A model generated the notes under the pieces. That model had not been told where the DNA came from and ran no database searches. It saw only the letters and a list, made by a program, of their open reading frames with translations. Positions 43,308-53,700 of a stretch of 64,000 bases of DNA are shown here, one piece after another. This stretch comes from CAISCU01 sp943361925 (GTDB taxonomy: Bacteria > Bacteroidota > Bacteroidia > UKL13-3), in the NCBI GenBank assembly GCA_943361925.1, contig CALRIT020000003.1:124001-188000 (forward strand), written 5' to 3'. The position numbers were made by a program, and so were the translations under genes. Every line of letters starts with the position of its first letter. Positions within the stretch are counted from its first letter, which is position 1.

Positions 43308-45128
43308 ATGGCGAAGAAAGAACAATATTTTGTAATTGATTTTGATAGCACTTTTACGCAGGTAGAAGCCATGGAGGAGTTGGCAGCTATTAGTTTAAAG
43401 AATGATCCCGATAAAGAGTTAATCATTGAAAAGATTAAACAATTAACGGATTTGGCCATGGAAGGTAAAATGCCTTTCCCTAAATCTCTTAAAGCCAGAA
43501 TTGCTTTGTTATCGGCAAAAAAGTATCATTTACAAATGCTGGTAAATAAACTTCGAAAAAAGGTGAGTGTTTCTTTTGCCAGAAACAAAGAGTTTTTTAA
43601 GGAGTATCAAGGTCGTGTAATTATTGTTTCCGGTGGATTTAAAGAGTTTATCGAACCTGTTGTTAAACCTTATTTTATTGATGCCGATTGTGTGTATGCA
43701 AACACATTTGTATATGATAAAAAGAATAATATTATCGGGGCTGATGATGAAAACTTCCTTGCACAGGAACAGGGGAAAGTTAAATTACTTAAACACCTTA
43801 AACTAAAAGGAAATGTTTGTGTAATAGGAGATGGTTATACCGATTATGAATTATTTGAATCGGGAATGGCAAATAGCTTTTTCGCTTTTACTGAAAATGT
43901 TTCCAGACCATCAGTAATCAGCAAAGCAAAAAACATTGCATCAAGTCTAGATGAAATTCTTTTTCAAGAAAAACTTCCAATGGCCATTTCATTCCCTAAA
44001 AGCAAAATTAAAGCTTTGTTATGGGGTGAAGATTGTTTTGCAACCGAATCCATGTTAAAGAAAGAAGCCTATCAAATCAAAAAAATGCTTGCAAAGGCCG
44101 ATTTTGATAGTGTTGCCAATGAGGCTCAGCAATCACAAATCATTGTTTTTCATCCGAATGTTGATTATAAAAAACTGCTTTTACTTAATGATACCAAATG
44201 TTTATTAATGGGTGTTTGGGGCGAATTAGATGACAAAGATTTTGGACATCAATTAGCTAAAAAAGGGATTGCTTTGTTTGGTAGTTCTTATGCCCATACA
44301 AGAAGTGTTTTGGAATTAGGTTTGATGAAAATACTTCATTTATTCCGACAACAAGAAGAGGAATTACCCGGCAAAACAATTGGTATTGTTGGTTATGGTC
44401 ACAGTGGTTCTTTATTATCTGTAATGGCCTTACATTTAGGAATGGAGGTTTTGTATTATGATATTGATGAACGTCCGCCATTGGGTAATGCTAAAAGAAT
44501 GAAGTTTTTACCTGATTTATTAAAGAAATCAGATTTGGTTTTTTTAGCAGCAGGAAAGCGTTTCAACAAGCAATTATTGATTGGTTCAAAGGAATTAAAG
44601 CTGATGAAAACCAATGCGCTTTTAATCAATATGGGTTATGATTATGCAGTAGATTTAGTTGCTGTAAAAGAAGCTCTTGTAACTAAGAAATTGGGTGGTT
44701 TTGGAATTGATTGTTTATCAGAAGAAACCTTTAAAAAGACACAGAAGTTTCCTCAAACCATTTCAAGCTTTAACAAACGTTTGGCCACCAATCAAACCAG
44801 GAATAATATTGCTGAAATAGTAAGTGAAAGAGCCATTGATTTCATGAATACTGGTAGTTCTCAATCTTGTGATAATTTCCCAAGATTGAATTTACCTCCG
44901 CTAAACAATGGACATCGTTTTATTCATATTCACAAAAATGTGCCGGGTGTTTTAGCACAGATTAATGGGGTATTGGCAAAGAAGAAAATCAATATTTCAG
45001 GACAATACTTAAAAACCAATGATGCCATTGGTTATGTAATTACTGATGTAGATAAGCAGTATGAAAAAGATGTAATTAGTGAATTGAAGGAAATTCCTGC
45101 AACACTTAAATTTCGGGTTCTATACTAA
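43308..45128 (+). CDS. Fusion of phosphoserine-phosphatase-like HAD domain with a PGDH-like dehydrogenase and ACT domain
   Basis: Start ATG 43308 (MAKKEQYFVIDFDST); the frame from 43284 would lie in the terminator. The protein has 606 residues. Residues 1-210 are a SerB-like HAD phosphatase with DFDST (motif I), VSGG (motif II) and GDGYTDYEL (motif IV) all intact. Residues ~255-515 are a D-isomer dehydrogenase with NAD-binding GIVGYGHSGS and substrate loop SYAHTRSVLEL. The usual catalytic Arg (in INxxRG) reads INMGYDY and the catalytic His (in PHIGG) reads TISSFN. The last ~80 residues are an ACT-like domain (HIHKNVPGVLAQINGVL). Serine biosynthesis is the natural context, but the dehydrogenase part may be inactive. 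Confidence 0.85.
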   Translation: MAKKEQYFVIDFDSTFTQVEAMEELAAISLKNDPDKELIIEKIKQLTDLAMEGKMPFPKSLKARIALLSAKKYHLQMLVNKLRKKVSVSFARNKEFFKEYQGRVIIVSGGFKEFIEPVVKPYFIDADCVYANTFVYDKKNNIIGADDENFLAQEQGKVKLLKHLKLKGNVCVIGDGYTDYELFESGMANSFFAFTENVSRPSVISKAKNIASSLDEILFQEKLPMAISFPKSKIKALLWGEDCFATESMLKKEAYQIKKMLAKADFDSVANEAQQSQIIVFHPNVDYKKLLLLNDTKCLLMGVWGELDDKDFGHQLAKKGIALFGSSYAHTRSVLELGLMKILHLFRQQEEELPGKTIGIVGYGHSGSLLSVMALHLGMEVLYYDIDERPPLGNAKRMKFLPDLLKKSDLVFLAAGKRFNKQLLIGSKELKLMKTNALLINMGYDYAVDLVAVKEALVTKKLGGFGIDCLSEETFKKTQKFPQTISSFNKRLATNQTRNNIAEIVSERAIDFMNTGSSQSCDNFPRLNLPPLNNGHRFIHIHKNVPGVLAQINGVLAKKKINISGQYLKTNDAIGYVITDVDKQYEKDVISELKEIPATLKFRVLY

Positions 45129-45873
45129 CATTTCTTTGGCGGATTGCTTCGTACATAGCAATACCTGCAGCAACCGAAACATTTAAAGAACTTACTCCAA
45201 AATCCATAGGGATTTTAGATAGGTAAGTACATTTTTTAATCAGGTCGTTACCAATTCCGTTTTCTTCATTTCCCATCACAATTGCTAATGGTCCCGTTAA
45301 TGGAGTTTTATGGAAATCGTGTCTGGCTTTTTCGGTACAAGCAACTGTAGTAAAACCCGATTGGTTTAAATACTCTAAAGTTGTTTTGAGGTGCTTTTCT
45401 CTGCAAACAGGAATTTTTAATAAAGCACCTGCTGATGTTTTCACTGCATCATCATTAACCGGAGCAGTTTCTGTGTATGGAACTACAATTGCATCAACAC
45501 CGGCACAAAGCGCAGTACGGGCTATTGCACCCAGATTTCTTACATCTGTAACCCTATCAAGAATCATTAAAAATGGGTCTTTTCCCTTTTCAAATAATTG
45601 TGGAACCAGGTTTTCGAGACTGTAATAAGTAATTGGAGAAATATAAGCACAGATTCCCTGGTGGTTTTTATCTCTTAGAAATTCAAATTTCTCACGGGGA
45701 ACAAAAGTAACCGGCACATCATTTTTTCTGCAGAGTGCTATTACTTCATCAAAAAGAGGGTTTTGAATCCCTCTTTGTGCCTGAACTTTTATTAAATCTG
45801 TACCTGCACCCAGTGCTTCTTTCACTGCGTGCAGGCCATAGATTTGATTTTTATTATTTGAAGATTGATACAT
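45106..45873 (-). CDS. rlmB: 23S rRNA (guanosine-2'-O-)-methyltransferase RlmB-like (SpoU/TrmH family)
   Basis: The protein has 255 residues. An N-terminal L30e-like substrate domain (NQIYGLHAVKEAL) is followed by a SPOUT knot with motif 1 LDRVTDVRNLGAIARTA, motif 2 AIVMGNEENGIG and motif 3 IPMDFGVSSLNVSVAAGIAMYEA. It 2'-O-methylates G2251 of 23S rRNA in the characterised enzyme. Its 3' end overlaps that of the convergent fusion gene by 23 bases, leaving no room for a terminator between them. The family is certain; RlmB rather than another SpoU member is likely from length and N-terminus. Confidence 0.9.
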   Translation of the reverse strand: MYQSSNNKNQIYGLHAVKEALGAGTDLIKVQAQRGIQNPLFDEVIALCRKNDVPVTFVPREKFEFLRDKNHQGICAYISPITYYSLENLVPQLFEKGKDPFLMILDRVTDVRNLGAIARTALCAGVDAIVVPYTETAPVNDDAVKTSAGALLKIPVCREKHLKTTLEYLNQSGFTTVACTEKARHDFHKTPLTGPLAIVMGNEENGIGNDLIKKCTYLSKIPMDFGVSSLNVSVAAGIAMYEAIRQRNVSIEPEI

Positions 45874-45878
45874 AAAGA

Positions 45879-48800
45879 TTAAATACCTGCTTGTAATGAA
45901 TCAAGCTTAGTTTTTAATTCTTTAGCTAAATCTGTTTGTTTGTTAAATTCTGCCATTTGCGACAAGTAACCCATGATTTGCATGTGGTCGTCGATTTCTG
46001 GTTTTACTTGTCCTTTTTTGTCTTTGAAACTTAAGTAGTATCTGGTTCTTTCTTCAAAGAAACCAAACAATTCTTTGCTTAATGCATTGGCTTTATCCAT
46101 AGCACCTGCGCGGTAATAAGCTTCAATTAAACGAACTGTAAACACATCATGTTGTACTTGATCTTTAGGAATAACTTTTAAGCAATGGTCGATTACTTTA
46201 ACAGCTGAATCCATTTTGTTTTCCATCACCAAAGCTTCTGATAAACGGAAGAAAATGTTTCTGAAGTTTTTAGTCTGACGTAAAATAGTTTCATCTAAGT
46301 AAACTCCAGGTTCACCCATATTACCCCATTTGAATTTGTTTACAAGGTTGTCATACAATACTGTTGTATTGATTCTACCTGTATTACCATCTTGAGTAAA
46401 TGTATTGATAATAGGAACCAAACGGTAAGTTAAACCTTCCAATTGGAAATATGGTTGTAGATTCAAATACACATCACTACCAGTTGTAATAGCCCAGTAA
46501 ATTGGTCTTGTATTGTAGTTAGATGCAATGATATCCAATAATACCAAATCAGCTTTCATTAAATTGCTGTTTCCAATTTCCCACTTAATGCTATCAACCA
46601 TTAAAGCAGCATCTTCTGGTCTAACAATTCCATTTTTCAATGCAGCTTGTTTATCAACCAATAAAGAGAACTTCTTAGTAGGATAATATCTCAAAGCTTC
46701 TCCACCTTGAGTTTGAACTGTACCCATTGGATCTTTATCATCATTCATAAAGGCCATGATGTTTTGTAATGGATAGTAATCAGTTTTGTTGATTCCGTAA
46801 CGTCTTTCCAATTCAGGATTTTCGTAGAAAACAACATAATCTCTGGTACCTTGTTTGTACTGTTGAGGTGTCATGCTGAATTCAATAGGTTTACTATCAT
46901 AAGCTTGTTTTTTCAAACCATCGGTATACCAATCGGTATTTAACAAGCTCATATTAATAACACGAATATCACTTCTGATTCCTTCCACATTTTGAGCATA
47001 CCACAATGGGTAAGTATCATTGTCACCATTGGTGAAAAGGATTGCATCTTTAGCACAAGAATTCAAATAGTCTTCAGCAAAATGTAAAGCCGTGAATCTG
47101 TTAGAACGGTTATGGTCATCCCAGTTTTGAGAACCCATTAAAACAGGAACAGCGGCCAAGGTTAGAATTCCGGCTCCGGCAGCAGCAGCAGTTTTGTTTA
47201 TTTTTTTCGATAAGAAATCAACCACAGCTAGAACTCCCAATCCAATCCAAATCATAAATGTTTGGTATGAACCAACATAAGCATAATCTCTTTCTCTTGG
47301 CTGATGTGCAGGGAAATTCAGGTAAAGAATGATGAAAAATCCTGTGAACAAGAATAATGTACTAACAATAACAGCATCTTCTTTTGCTTTTTTGAAGTGG
47401 AAGAACATTCCAATCAAACCTAAAATCAAAGGAAGGAAGAAATAGGTATTATGAGCCTTATTGTTTTTAATGCTATCAGGTGCTTTACTAATTGGACCTA
47501 AACGCCATTCATCAATAAAGTTAATTCCACTAATCCAGTTACCACGTGTGATATCTCCAAAACCCTGGTCGTCGTTTTGTCTACCAATAAAGTTCCAGAA
47601 GAAATATCTCCAATACATAAATCCTAATTGGTAACTCAATAAGAAATCTACGTTTTTAGCAAATGTGGCTCTTTTTCCTTCAGGAATTTTTTCCCATTCT
47701 CTGTATGAGCTCACATAATCTGGTCTATCAGCCCACATCCTTGGGAAAATGGTACAATCTTTAGGATCGTAGATACGCTCAATTTTTTCTCCGGTTTCTT
47801 CGTATTTACCATCAAAACCTTTGGCATATTGCATATTACCTTTTTTCACATCAACCACTTTTGCATAGAAATACTGACCATAAACCAAAGGATTTTCACC
47901 GTATTGTTCACGATTTAAATAACTCAATAATGAGAAAGGTTGATCAGGATTGTTCATATCGATTGGCGGATTTGCCAAAGAACGAATGATAATCATACTG
48001 TAAGAAGAATAGCCAATCACAACAAAAGAGAAACACAAAACAATTAAGTTAACCATTTGCATGGCTGCTTCTTTTTTGAATACGAAATAGTAAATAACGG
48101 CACCTAAAATTCCCCAGAATAAGAAAGCACCAATACTTGCATTAATAATGAATGAAGAAAGGGCCATGGCAGCAAAAGAGCCAATTGCGACATATAAACT
48201 TACAGAACTCTTGGAATGTGTATAGTGTAAGGTGCTGGCTAATAATGCTAATAACAATGCAATCATTAATAAAGCACCTGCATTAAAGTTAAAGCCGAAT
48301 GAGTTAACTAGTAAAAAATCTAATTTGGTAGCAATACCAGGTAGTCCCGGGATAATTCCAAATTGTACAATTCCAATAGCTAAAACCGCAACTGCTGTAG
48401 CTTTTAAGAAGCCATTTGTTGTAAAGTGGTTTTGTTTGAAATATACTACGTAAACAATTGCCGGGATAACCAATAAGTTTAACAAATGGACACCAATTGC
48501 TAAACCAATGAGGTAAGCAATTAATACCAACCAACGGTTTGCGTCTTTTTCACCTGCAATATTTTCCCATTTCAAAATACACCAGAAAGTAAGTGTAGTA
48601 AAGAAACTCGATGAAGCATATACCTCAGCTTCAACAGCTGAAAACCAGAAAGTATCTGAGAAATTTAAAGTTAATGCACCAACGATTCCTGAGAACATAA
48701 TTGCAATTGACTGCCAGCCTTCAGCTTCGCCACTTTTCACTAACATCTTTTTTGCAAGATGTGTGATTGTCCAAAACATAAACATAACAGTTAAAGCACT

Positions 48801-49058
48801 GGTTACGGCAGAAACCATGTTCACCCAAAAAGCAACTCTGGTAACATCATCACCGGCCATCAAAGAGAAAACTCTACCAATCATTAAAAAGAGCGGAGCT
48901 CCCGGAGGGTGACAAATTTGCAAACGATAAGAAGCGGAAATAAACTCACCGCAATCCCAAAAACTCACTGTTGGTTCGAGGGTAAGTGTGTAAGTGGCAA
49001 GGGAAACTGCGAAGAGAATCCAGCCCAGCACATTGTTAAACTGATTGTATTTATTCAT
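45879..49058 (-). CDS. DUF2723 / GT117-family membrane protein (O-mannosyltransferase-like)
   Basis: The protein has 1059 residues. The N-terminal DUF2723 region contains LEPTVSFWDCGEFISASY, with the acidic catalytic-like residues found in polyprenol-sugar-dependent transferases, then HPPGAPLFLMIGRVFSL. About 11-13 membrane helices reach to about residue 640, including QPRERDYAYVGSYQTF. A periplasmic C-terminal half ends in TPR-like helices. GT117 proteins of Bacteroidota are thought to act in protein or lipid glycosylation. It probably shares a transcript with rlmB (5-base gap). Length is standard for the family. Confidence 0.9.
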   Translation of the reverse strand: MNKYNQFNNVLGWILFAVSLATYTLTLEPTVSFWDCGEFISASYRLQICHPPGAPLFLMIGRVFSLMAGDDVTRVAFWVNMVSAVTSALTVMFMFWTITHLAKKMLVKSGEAEGWQSIAIMFSGIVGALTLNFSDTFWFSAVEAEVYASSSFFTTLTFWCILKWENIAGEKDANRWLVLIAYLIGLAIGVHLLNLLVIPAIVYVVYFKQNHFTTNGFLKATAVAVLAIGIVQFGIIPGLPGIATKLDFLLVNSFGFNFNAGALLMIALLLALLASTLHYTHSKSSVSLYVAIGSFAAMALSSFIINASIGAFLFWGILGAVIYYFVFKKEAAMQMVNLIVLCFSFVVIGYSSYSMIIIRSLANPPIDMNNPDQPFSLLSYLNREQYGENPLVYGQYFYAKVVDVKKGNMQYAKGFDGKYEETGEKIERIYDPKDCTIFPRMWADRPDYVSSYREWEKIPEGKRATFAKNVDFLLSYQLGFMYWRYFFWNFIGRQNDDQGFGDITRGNWISGINFIDEWRLGPISKAPDSIKNNKAHNTYFFLPLILGLIGMFFHFKKAKEDAVIVSTLFLFTGFFIILYLNFPAHQPRERDYAYVGSYQTFMIWIGLGVLAVVDFLSKKINKTAAAAGAGILTLAAVPVLMGSQNWDDHNRSNRFTALHFAEDYLNSCAKDAILFTNGDNDTYPLWYAQNVEGIRSDIRVINMSLLNTDWYTDGLKKQAYDSKPIEFSMTPQQYKQGTRDYVVFYENPELERRYGINKTDYYPLQNIMAFMNDDKDPMGTVQTQGGEALRYYPTKKFSLLVDKQAALKNGIVRPEDAALMVDSIKWEIGNSNLMKADLVLLDIIASNYNTRPIYWAITTGSDVYLNLQPYFQLEGLTYRLVPIINTFTQDGNTGRINTTVLYDNLVNKFKWGNMGEPGVYLDETILRQTKNFRNIFFRLSEALVMENKMDSAVKVIDHCLKVIPKDQVQHDVFTVRLIEAYYRAGAMDKANALSKELFGFFEERTRYYLSFKDKKGQVKPEIDDHMQIMGYLSQMAEFNKQTDLAKELKTKLDSLQAGI

Positions 49059-49298
49059 TTCAAAAACAAAAATTGTTCGATTTTACAATACACATCAAAT
49101 ACTTAAAGGTTCATTTTCTTTAAATAAATAAGGTGCTTTGATTTGCAGGCCGAAGCCTAACAGGCAAACATAAATGATTTTGAATAAGCCGCCAAATAAA
49201 GAAAACCTGAAAAGCCCTCTTTTTTCTGATTTTTTTAAAAGAGATTCCCCTGAAATGCCATTTTTGGGGAATAATTTAGAAAAGAGAGGCTGTTTTGC

Positions 49299-49306
49299 TA
49301 TCTTTG
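49299..49306 (+). promoter_or_regulatory. -7 box (TATCTTTG) before the flavoprotein gene
   Basis: An exact TAnnTTTG match, followed by GCAG, 30 bases before the GTG start at 49337. No ideal -33 TTG. Confidence 0.5.
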
Positions 49307-49336
49307 CAGGTCAAAATCCTTTAATAATAAGTCCCT

Positions 49337-50569
49337 GTGTCGAACAAAGTACTTGTAATTGGAGGTGGAGCTGCAGGATATTTTGCAGCAATCACCTGCG
49401 CACAATCAAACGAAAACCTTGAGGTTATTCTGTTAGAAAAATCTTCTAAAACCCTGCAGAAAGTAAAAGTTTCCGGCGGCGGTCGTTGTAATGTTACGCA
49501 TGCGTGTTTCGATTTAAAGCAGCTTTCTCAGAGTTATCCGCGTGGCGAAAAACAAATGAAAAGTGCTTTTAGTCGCTTTCAACCCAAAGATACCGTTGAG
49601 TGGTTTGAATCGAGAAAAGTAAAGCTTAAAACCGAACCCGATGGTAGAATGTTCCCTACTACCGACGATTCACAAACCATTATTGAGTGTCTTGAAAAGG
49701 AAGCTAAAAAAGCCAAAGTTCAAATCCGATTGGAAACTGCAGTTAGAAAAATTGTTCCTAGTTTTCATGGTGGTTTTGAAGTGTATTTAGAAAATGGAGA
49801 AAAAATTCCTTGTAAAAAAGTAATCGTTGCAACCGGTGGTAGTCCAAAAGCTGAAGGTCTTCAATGGTTAAAAGAATTGGGTCACCGCATCGAAACTCCT
49901 GTCCCATCTTTATTTACATTTAATATTCAGGATGAAAAATTAGCTGAACTTACCGGTATCAGCATGAATCCAGCAAGAGTAAGAATTTTGAATTCCAAAC
50001 TCGAAACTACCGGTCCGGTTTTGATTACACATTGGGGTTTAAGTGGTCCCGCTGTTTTAAAAGCATCTTCGTTTGGTGCAAAATATTTGGCTGAAAAAGA
50101 ATACGATTTTGAGGTAGAAATCAATTGGCTGGAAGGTAAAAAAGAAGATGCTGTTCGTCAGGAACTCATGAACTTAAAAGCCGCTAATCCTTCAAAACAA
50201 GTTGCCAGTTTGTTTCCATTTATCATGCCTAAAAGATTAAGTGCATACTTAATGGAAAAGGCAAATTTAGATGGTCATTCAAATTGGGCAGAAGTGAGCA
50301 AAGAACAAGTGAATCAGTTAATTCGTTGTTTAATGTATGATACTTACCATGTAAAAGGTAAAACTACTTTTAAAGAAGAGTTTGTTACTTGTGGTGGAAT
50401 TCATTTGGATGATGTTGATTTTAAAAACATGGAAAGCAAACGCATGAAAGGTTTACATTTTGCAGGTGAGGTTCTTGATATTGACGGAATTACTGGTGGT
50501 TTTAACTTTCAAGCAGCTTGGACAACAGGTTATATTGCGGGTAAAGCAGCCTCTGTTGTTGTAATTTAA
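49337..50569 (+). CDS. BaiN/HI0933-like NAD(P)/FAD-dependent oxidoreductase
   Basis: The protein has 410 residues. The start is GTG with the FAD-binding motif VLVIGGGAAGYFAAI directly after, so no earlier start is needed. Conserved family blocks are KVSGGGRCNVTHA (~45), PDGRMFPTTDDS (~105), THWGLSGPAVLKAS (~230) and the C-terminal FAGEVLDIDGITGGFNFQAAW. The HI0933 family are flavoproteins of mostly unknown substrate; some act on bile acids or unsaturated compounds. The gene is monocistronic, bounded by a large hairpin downstream. Confidence 0.88.
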   Translation: MSNKVLVIGGGAAGYFAAITCAQSNENLEVILLEKSSKTLQKVKVSGGGRCNVTHACFDLKQLSQSYPRGEKQMKSAFSRFQPKDTVEWFESRKVKLKTEPDGRMFPTTDDSQTIIECLEKEAKKAKVQIRLETAVRKIVPSFHGGFEVYLENGEKIPCKKVIVATGGSPKAEGLQWLKELGHRIETPVPSLFTFNIQDEKLAELTGISMNPARVRILNSKLETTGPVLITHWGLSGPAVLKASSFGAKYLAEKEYDFEVEINWLEGKKEDAVRQELMNLKAANPSKQVASLFPFIMPKRLSAYLMEKANLDGHSNWAEVSKEQVNQLIRCLMYDTYHVKGKTTFKEEFVTCGGIHLDDVDFKNMESKRMKGLHFAGEVLDIDGITGGFNFQAAWTTGYIAGKAASVVVI

Positions 50570-50599
50570 ACTTCCTAAAACTATACTTTTTTATTATTT

Positions 50600-50641
50600 G
50601 AAGTGTTCTGAATATTTGAACAATACTATTCAGAACACTTC
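50600..50641. terminator. Hairpin with 15-bp perfect stem between convergent genes
   Basis: GAAGTGTTCTGAATA (50600-50614) pairs fully with TATTCAGAACACTTC (50627-50641), loop of 12 bases. There is no T run on the + side beyond ATTT, but a CTTTTTTATT tract on the other side would serve transcripts from the minus strand. It lies between the ends of two convergent genes. Confidence 0.75.
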
Positions 50642-50743
50642 AATTTAGCATTTGGGGTCATTTCCTTGAATTTAAGGAATTTCATTTCAATCCATTCAGC
50701 TTGCTTAAAATCCTTACAATTCAGAATTCTAACTCAATCTGTT

Positions 50744-53700
50744 TTAATCCTTCATTTTTATCAAAGGAATGTTTTCTGTTTTTCCATCATTGCTTTCTAT
50801 CAACAAACGATAGGTTCCATCTGCATAATTACTTAGGTCTAATTGAACAGTTGAATTCGACCCATTTACTTCTTTTTCTAATATCAGGTTACCTAAAATT
50901 CCCCAAACACTCATTTTGTAATTAGCTGATTTTTGACTTAAAGACTTAATTTCAAACAAACCATTACTTGGATTTGGATAAACAATAAATCCTGATTTTG
51001 ATTTTGTTTCAGCTTGAAGTGATGTGGCTAAAATGGTACTTACATTACTAAAAATCCTGTAATTCTTAAAGCAATTATTGGTCTTTAAATATTGAAGGAA
51101 ATATTGAACATTTTGGTTAGAAGAAACAGTGTCGGTATAGCTGTTTAATCCGCTAACATCATTAATCAAAACCCAATTCTGATTGGCAATTTTTCTGAAC
51201 AATTTTATTTCAGTTGAATCATTCATAAATGGATATTCTGTCCAGCTTAGGTTTACAAATTGGCCTGATGGACTTGCACTTAACCAAATCGGTTTTACTC
51301 TTCTATTAACTACAGATTGGTTTCCGCAACTGTCAACGGCTCTCACAGCATAATAGAAATTTGGACTAATACTCATGGTATCAAAAAACAAAGTAGCATT
51401 TGCTACATTTAATTCAGCTGTTTGAGTGCCGGTATCAACAAGTGAATTATACTGGTAAACACGATACTTAATTATTCCTGCTCCTTTTGTTACATTCCAT
51501 GCCATCATCCTTCTGTTATAAACGGTATCGTAAGTCATAGCACAAATTGTATCGGCATTGTAAACCTCATTCTTGTAGACATAAAAAGAAGTATTTAAAG
51601 CACATTGGTTTGAATCCTTAATTAGTAAATTCACTGTACCACTATCAATTCCATAAAGAATATTCGATTGAACAGGAGGATTTGTTTGCCAGGTATAGCT
51701 ATAAGGTTTGGTTCCTCCGCTTGCGATGGCTTTGATGAATCCATTTTTTGCCCCAAAACAAGTTGGGTCTTTTTGGGTGAATTCTGCACTGAGTTTATCA
51801 GGTCCTGTTAAAGCAAATAACTGCACAGTTTCACAATTATTTGAGTCTTTAATAAAGATTTGTTTGTTTCCTACAGCTTGTTGAGTAAACACAGAATCTA
51901 GAGAATAATTTCCAGAATTTAGTTTATATAGATAAGGCGCTGTTCCTCCATTTGCTTGAATAGTAAAGCTTCCATCAGATTCTCCAAAACAAGATATCTT
52001 TTTGTTTTCTTTTATAGAATAGCTGATGGTTTTTCCCGGTAAAAGAGTAAATACCAAACTATCCATATTGTTCATCGAATCTTTTAGATAGGCAGTATGT
52101 GAACCCGCAGAAATATTGAAGAAATTTGAATCAAAGCTAAATGCACCATTATCGATTTTAAACATAAATGGAGCAAAACCACCTTCTGATTGTAATGAAA
52201 CAGTACCGTTGTTAATACCTGCACATGTTACATCGGTTTTGCTTTTTAGTTTGATTTTAAACGGATTGATTTGAATGGTTTCTTCAAACCAGATTCTTTC
52301 CCATGGCGCTTTTATACCCAACCTGATTTTATAAGTACCGGGTTGAATAAATCCAAAACCATTGATAGAATCCATTTGAAGTGTATCAAATTGATTTGAA
52401 TTCGGCGATTTTTCAATAGCCCAAATTGTTTGGTTTCTATAAGTAAATGCTGAATTTAATTTGTTGTATTTAAGTTTTTTCAACCTGATTCCTGTATTGA
52501 TTGTTTGAATTTGAACATCAGGAATTTCGCTCACCAAAACGCCCCATAAAATATGATTACTTCCTTGGTTTACGCAGGTTTGATCAATTACTCCGGCCAT
52601 TATATTTTTTACTTTTCCATTGATGTCTTGCTGAGTAGGAGTATAATTCACCACCATTGAATCAAATTGTGGTTTTATTGAATTCACATGGATTTTTTCA
52701 GCAGCATTCGGGTTTCCAATCATTCTAAAATTTAGATTGGTTGTATCTGCATTCACATCAACAGAACCTAAATAACGGGTATATTTTCTACCAACAGGAA
52801 TGGTATCAATTCTATTGTTTGCACTGTTGATATTGTTTCCAAGAGAATCATACATCCTTATCTGGGGATCCTGATTTGGCCAAGCACTGATTGAATAAAC
52901 CATCATATTGGTTTTTGTGCTTCCAATTTGAACACCGTTTTTCCATTCTTTTGTTTCTAAAATTAATGCCGATTTAAAAGTACTTGTTGCTTTAAATCGC
53001 ATCACCCCAAATTCTCTGTTGATATGAATTCCATTTGGATACTGGTTCTCTGTATACAACAAAGGAGCTCCTGAATAAGGAAAAGGATAATTGGCTGAGT
53101 ATGGTGCATTGTAAATTGCATTGGTATCCATAGCCACTTGTAAAGGACTTAAACTATAACTTAATGAATCTCCATCAGCATCAACAGCTTGGAAATTATA
53201 AGTGAAATTGTTTCCTGGATTTCCAATCAGAATTGGCTCTAAAGCAAAACTTGGCGAAGTAGAATTCAAACATCTGTTAAAACGAGATTCAACATAAAAA
53301 TTTTGTGAACCTCCATTGTTTAAATTAATGAGATTGTTCTCTCTGCAACATTCAGTATAACTCACAACAATTTCGCAGCAAGAATCAGGAATATTCGTCA
53401 AGTTAAGCATTCCTTGAAAGGTATAAGCTTCAGCACCTGGTGAAATAGAACCAGGAGTAGTAGTTCCACAATTAGAACAAACGCTTTTGTTTACACCAAT
53501 GCAGCGCGATGTTACGTCGTTAGTACTAGAATTTGGAACGACTGTCAGGTTTAAAGTTGAAAACAGTGTTCCATAAAATCCGGCACTTCCACCTCTAATT
53601 TGTACAGGTAGAATGCAGCCGGTATTGAGCACAACAGGACATCCGCATAAATTGCCACTCTGACAATCTTTATAAACTACCAGACTGATATTGAGAGAAG

